The translations under genes and the position numbers were made by a program. DNA of 8,903 nt from an uncultured Marinosulfonomonas sp. (GTDB lineage: Bacteria > Pseudomonadota > Alphaproteobacteria > Rhodobacterales > Rhodobacteraceae): assembly GCA_947311455.1 (NCBI GenBank), contig CAMZKY010000240.1:1-8903 (forward strand), written 5' to 3'. Positions 6,034 to 8,903 of this stretch are shown here, one piece after another. Below the pieces are notes generated by a model. It ran no database searches. It worked only from the letters and a program-made list of their open reading frames with translations, and was not told where the DNA came from. Position 1 is the stretch's first letter. Each line of letters opens with the position of its first letter.

Positions 6034-7650
6034 ATGACCATTGCTTACCATTTCCTGCGCAATATGCGTAAATATACGGCCTTTATTGCGCTTTTATTGA
6101 CGATTTTACATATAAATACACCCGCTTATGCGCAGGTAACGGCCCTGAAACAGGCTATTGCCGAATCGGCGGCCAAAGATCCGGCCCTTGCGGCCTTTTA
6201 TCAAGAACGCGGATACAAACCGATTTGGACCGGGCGCAGCAGCAAAGATTCGTCGCGTCGCAAAGCATTCCTTGCCGCATTGGCCAAGGCCGGTGCCCAT
6301 GGCCTGCCAATGAAACGCTATGATCCCGCTGCAATCAAGGCACAGTTGAGAGCCGCCAAAACAGCCCGTGATCGCGGGCATCTGGATGTGGCGCTTAGCA
6401 AAATGTTCCTGCAATATGCAGGTGACATCCGTTCCGGCGTGCTGGTGCCCAAACGCATTGATAAAGATATCGTGCGCACGGTTCTAAGGTGGGATCGCAA
6501 GCAAACGCTTGAAGCTTTTGTAAAAAGCTCGCCCAACGGGTTTATCAAAAAGCTACCGCCACAATCCAGCCAATACGCGCTGTTGATGAAAAACAAGCTG
6601 TTGATGGAAAAACGCATTGCCAAAGGCGGGTTTGGGCCCAAAGTGGGTGTATCTTCTCTTAAGATTGGCCAATCCGGTGGCCACGTGGTGGCCCTGCGCA
6701 ATCGCCTGATTGTCATGGGGTATCTGAAACGCTCGGCTTCGAAAAACTATGACGGGGCGCTACAAAAAGCGGTTCAGCAATATCAACTGGATAACGGCCT
6801 GCCCGCCGATGGTGTTGCCGGCAAAGCCACAATTGTGCAGATCAATAAATCAGCACAAGAACGGCTGCAATCTATCATGGTCGCAATGGAGCGTGAACGC
6901 TGGTTAAACCAGCCGCTGGGAAAACGGCATATTCTAGTTAATCTGGCCGATTTCACCGCCAAAATCGTTGATAGTGGCAAGGTTACATTTGTAACCCGCT
7001 CTGTGGTTGGCAAAAATGCCTCGGATCGTCGTTCACCTGAATTTTCCGATGTGATGGAATTTATGATCATCAACCCCACATGGAACGTGCCGCGTTCAAT
7101 CACCACCAAAGAATACCTGCCGCAAATGCAACGTAATCCAGGTGCTGCGGGCCATTTGCGCATTGTTGATTCCCGTGGGCGCACAATCTCGCGCTCACAA
7201 ATCGATTTTAATGCCTATACTGCGTCGACCTTTCCATACGCATTGAAACAACCGCCCAGCAGCCGCAATGCCCTTGGATTGGTCAAGTTTATGTTCCCGA
7301 ACCCATACAATATCTATTTGCACGACACGCCGTCCAAAAGCCTGTTCCAACGCAATGTGCGCGCCTTTAGCCACGGCTGTATACGGTTGGCGCAACCTTT
7401 TGATTTTGCCTATGCACTGCTTGCCAAACAGGAAAGCAACCCACAGGCCTTTTTCAAAAAGATTCTGGCGACGGGAAATGAAACACGTGTTGATTTGAAA
7501 AAACCTGTGCCTGTGCATCTGATTTACCGCACGGCCATTGCCAAACCCAAAGGTGGCGTTGAATATAGACGTGACGTTTATGGCCGTGATGCAAAAATAT
7601 TCCGCGCCTTGACCAAAGCAGGGGTGGTTATGCGGGCCATTCGCAGCTAA
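6034..7650 (+). CDS. L,D-transpeptidase with peptidoglycan-binding domain (YcbB/LdtD-like)
   Basis: This 538-residue enzyme forms 3-3 cross-links in peptidoglycan in the periplasm. The start at 6034 has GAGG at 6023-6026, 7 bases upstream; ATG 6064 is an alternative giving a shorter signal peptide. The signal peptide or anchor has its hydrophobic core at about 14-28 with likely cleavage after AYA (residue 33). Then come a scaffold region (about 35-205), a PG_binding_1 domain (about 208-272, with GQSGGHVVALRNRL and LPADGVAGKAT) and the YkuD catalytic domain (about 298-475) with His430 in LHDTPSK and SHGCIRL (446-452), giving His447 and catalytic Cys449. The domain order is that of E. coli LdtD (YcbB, 615 residues), somewhat shorter here. 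In E. coli ycbB and ycbK are neighbours; here the homologues are divergent. The gene is first of a probable operon, with lpxD 31 bases downstream. Confidence 0.92.
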   Translation: MTIAYHFLRNMRKYTAFIALLLTILHINTPAYAQVTALKQAIAESAAKDPALAAFYQERGYKPIWTGRSSKDSSRRKAFLAALAKAGAHGLPMKRYDPAAIKAQLRAAKTARDRGHLDVALSKMFLQYAGDIRSGVLVPKRIDKDIVRTVLRWDRKQTLEAFVKSSPNGFIKKLPPQSSQYALLMKNKLLMEKRIAKGGFGPKVGVSSLKIGQSGGHVVALRNRLIVMGYLKRSASKNYDGALQKAVQQYQLDNGLPADGVAGKATIVQINKSAQERLQSIMVAMERERWLNQPLGKRHILVNLADFTAKIVDSGKVTFVTRSVVGKNASDRRSPEFSDVMEFMIINPTWNVPRSITTKEYLPQMQRNPGAAGHLRIVDSRGRTISRSQIDFNAYTASTFPYALKQPPSSRNALGLVKFMFPNPYNIYLHDTPSKSLFQRNVRAFSHGCIRLAQPFDFAYALLAKQESNPQAFFKKILATGNETRVDLKKPVPVHLIYRTAIAKPKGGVEYRRDVYGRDAKIFRALTKAGVVMRAIRS

Positions 7651-7671
7651 ATCTGTTCTCAACACATTGTT

Positions 7672-7676
7672 GGGGG
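7672..7676 (+). promoter_or_regulatory. Ribosome binding site deciding the lpxD start
   Basis: GGGGG at 7672-7676 lies 5 bases before ATG 7682. It supports this start over an in-frame TTG at 7667, which lies upstream of the site. A small hairpin CAACA/TGTTG (7660-7672) abuts it. Confidence 0.5.
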
Positions 7677-7681
7677 CCAAG

Positions 7682-8761
7682 ATGGGCTATCGAATTTCTG
7701 AAATTGCAACGGCGCTTGGGGCACAAGCCTTTGGCGCTGTTGATCTGTTAATCACTGACGCATCCGAACCTGCATCCGCGTCGGAAACATCATTGGCACT
7801 CGCCATGAGCGAACAATACGCCGATGGTTTGAAACAGGGCAAAGCCCGTGCGGCGATCCTGTGGGATGGGGCCGATTGGCAGGCTTTGGGGCTTGAAGCG
7901 GCGATATTTGTGCCACGCCCGCGTTATGCGATGTCCGGGTTAACACAGCTGATGGATGCGGGGCCGGATATCGACGCTGGCATTCATCCAACCGCAATCA
8001 TTCACCAAACGGCCAAAATCGGGGCAGGGGCGGCGATTGGGCCGTTTGTGGTGATTGGCAAAGATGCGGTGATCGGGCGAAATGCGCGTATTGCCAGCCA
8101 TAGCAGCATCGCCGAATATGCCCGCATCGGAGATGACGCCCTAATCCTGAACGGTGTGCGTATCGGCGCGCGGGTGGTTATCGGCCACAGGTTTATCGCC
8201 CAACCCGGCGGCGTGATCGGATCAGACGGGTTTTCCTTTGTCACACCAGAAAAATCCACCGTGGAACAGGTGCGCGAAAGCCTTGGCAATAATGTTACCG
8301 CCAGCGATCAAAGCTGGACGCGCATCCATTCATTGGGAACTGTGAACATTGGGGATGACGTGGAAACCGGCGCCAATGTGACCATTGATCGGGGCACCAT
8401 CCGCGCCACCACAATCGGACGCGGCAGCAAACTGGATAATCAGGTTCATATTGGCCACAACGTGCAGGTGGGCGAAGATTGCCTGCTCTGTGGTCAGGTC
8501 GGCATTGCCGGATCGTCAAAAATCGGCAATCGCGTGGTTATGGCGGGGCAATGCGGGGTGTCTGACAATATCTTTGTTGGCGATGATGTGGTGGCCGGTG
8601 GCGCCACCAAAATATTCACCAACGCCCCCGCAGGTCGGGTGCTGCTTGGTTCACCTGCGGTAAAAATGGCGTCCCATATTGAAATGCAGAAGGCCATCCG
8701 CCGTTTGCCGCGATTCATGAAAAAACGACCAACGCCCTCCAAAGATACGACAGGTAACTAG
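7682..8761 (+). CDS. lpxD: LpxD-family UDP-3-O-acylglucosamine N-acyltransferase
   Basis: This cytoplasmic trimeric acyltransferase of 359 residues belongs to the lipid A pathway, where LpxD transfers a 3-hydroxyacyl chain from ACP to UDP-3-O-acylglucosamine. A small N-terminal domain (1-95) precedes a left-handed beta-helix of hexapeptide repeats (about 100-315; for example IGAGAAIGPFVVIGKDAVIG at 113-132). DRGTI (236-240), LDNQVHIGHN (251-260) and the catalytic His, probably His259 by comparison with His239 of E. coli LpxD, are all present. The C-terminal tail is helical and basic. An insert at about 184-217 interrupts the helix where E. coli has a short loop; it resembles other Rhodobacterales LpxD proteins from memory. 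The N-terminal uridine-binding region looks divergent (LALAMSEQY, 38-46, where the family usually has an F-x-S-N-P-x-Y type stretch), so a paralogue of the main LpxD is possible. The next gene, an ACP, starts 3 bases after the stop. Confidence 0.85.
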   Translation: MGYRISEIATALGAQAFGAVDLLITDASEPASASETSLALAMSEQYADGLKQGKARAAILWDGADWQALGLEAAIFVPRPRYAMSGLTQLMDAGPDIDAGIHPTAIIHQTAKIGAGAAIGPFVVIGKDAVIGRNARIASHSSIAEYARIGDDALILNGVRIGARVVIGHRFIAQPGGVIGSDGFSFVTPEKSTVEQVRESLGNNVTASDQSWTRIHSLGTVNIGDDVETGANVTIDRGTIRATTIGRGSKLDNQVHIGHNVQVGEDCLLCGQVGIAGSSKIGNRVVMAGQCGVSDNIFVGDDVVAGGATKIFTNAPAGRVLLGSPAVKMASHIEMQKAIRRLPRFMKKRPTPSKDTTGN

Positions 8762-8764
8762 GCG

Positions 8765-8903
8765 ATGCCAAAATCCACAGAAACGCAAATTATCAATATT
8801 ATCGCCGCTCAATCCGGTAAAGATGCCGCGCAAATCTCCCGCGCGACCACCACAGGTGAATTGGGTTTGGATAGCCTTGGGATGGTTGAAATTATTTTTT
8901 CAC
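8765..8903 (+). CDS. Acyl carrier protein, N-terminal part, cut by window edge
   Basis: The first 46 residues are present. The GLDSLGM motif (34-40) holds the phosphopantetheine attachment serine at Ser37, and the flanking EL and VEIIF residues fit helix II of an ACP. The start lies 3 bases after the lpxD stop, so it is co-translated with it; a weak AGG (CAGGT, 8751-8755) is the only Shine-Dalgarno. It could be a dedicated ACP feeding LpxD or a neighbouring synthase, such as an AcpXL-like carrier for long-chain acyl groups, or a general ACP. The part seen does not separate these. The gene downstream of the window would be decisive. Confidence 0.85.
   Translation, partial: MPKSTETQIINIIAAQSGKDAAQISRATTTGELGLDSLGMVEIIFS

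Noticed and set aside
7667..7681. TTG start adding five residues to LpxD
   Set aside because: It lies upstream of the GGGGG site that serves ATG 7682 and adds no conserved residues.
1..8903. CRISPR arrays, tRNA or rRNA genes, insertion sequences, phage genes
   Set aside because: No regular repeat-spacer pattern, cloverleaf-like sequence, transposase motif or terminal inverted repeat was seen on either strand.

Overview
The window looks like chromosomal DNA from an alphaproteobacterium, most likely Rhodobacterales (Roseobacter-like) with moderate G+C. The reasons are the protein flavour, the presence of a DUF1194 protein, an LpxD with a long insert in the hexapeptide region, and a two-permease PhnE1/PhnE2 transporter. 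This placement is an inference from sequence style; no marker gene such as rRNA is present. All recognisable genes appear intact apart from the two cut by the window edges. There is no sign of insertion sequences, phage, CRISPR or tRNA genes.

Region 1 (1-4180) concerns phosphorus uptake. A Na+/phosphate cotransporter-like gene (minus strand, cut by the left edge) diverges from a four-gene phosphonate/phosphate-type ABC transporter in the order phnD (binding protein), phnC (ATPase), phnE1 and phnE2 (permeases). The shared 190-bp divergent region carries a Pho-box-like direct repeat plus a TATAAT, both oriented toward the cotransporter gene. A strong intrinsic terminator hairpin lies between phnD and phnC, probably keeping the binding protein in excess over the membrane components. 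A second terminator closes the operon after phnE2. No C-P lyase or phosphonatase gene is visible, so the real substrate (phosphonate, phosphite or phosphate) is open.

Region 2 (4325-5711) holds a secreted DUF1194 von Willebrand-A-like protein of unknown function on the plus strand. It converges with a Tat-exported DUF882/M15-type peptidase (MepK/YcbK-like) on the minus strand, whose terminator abuts the DUF1194 stop codon.

Region 3 (5712-8903) begins with a 322-bp divergent control region containing a 10-bp direct repeat. It is followed by an envelope operon: a YcbB/LdtD-like L,D-transpeptidase, an LpxD-family acyltransferase, and the start of an acyl carrier protein gene cut by the right edge. 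The MepK-like hydrolase and LdtD-like transpeptidase form a divergent pair that would respectively cut and make 3-3 peptidoglycan cross-links. LpxD followed directly by its own ACP suggests a dedicated lipid A or acyl-lipid module and is not the usual bamA-lpxD-fabZ-lpxA arrangement.
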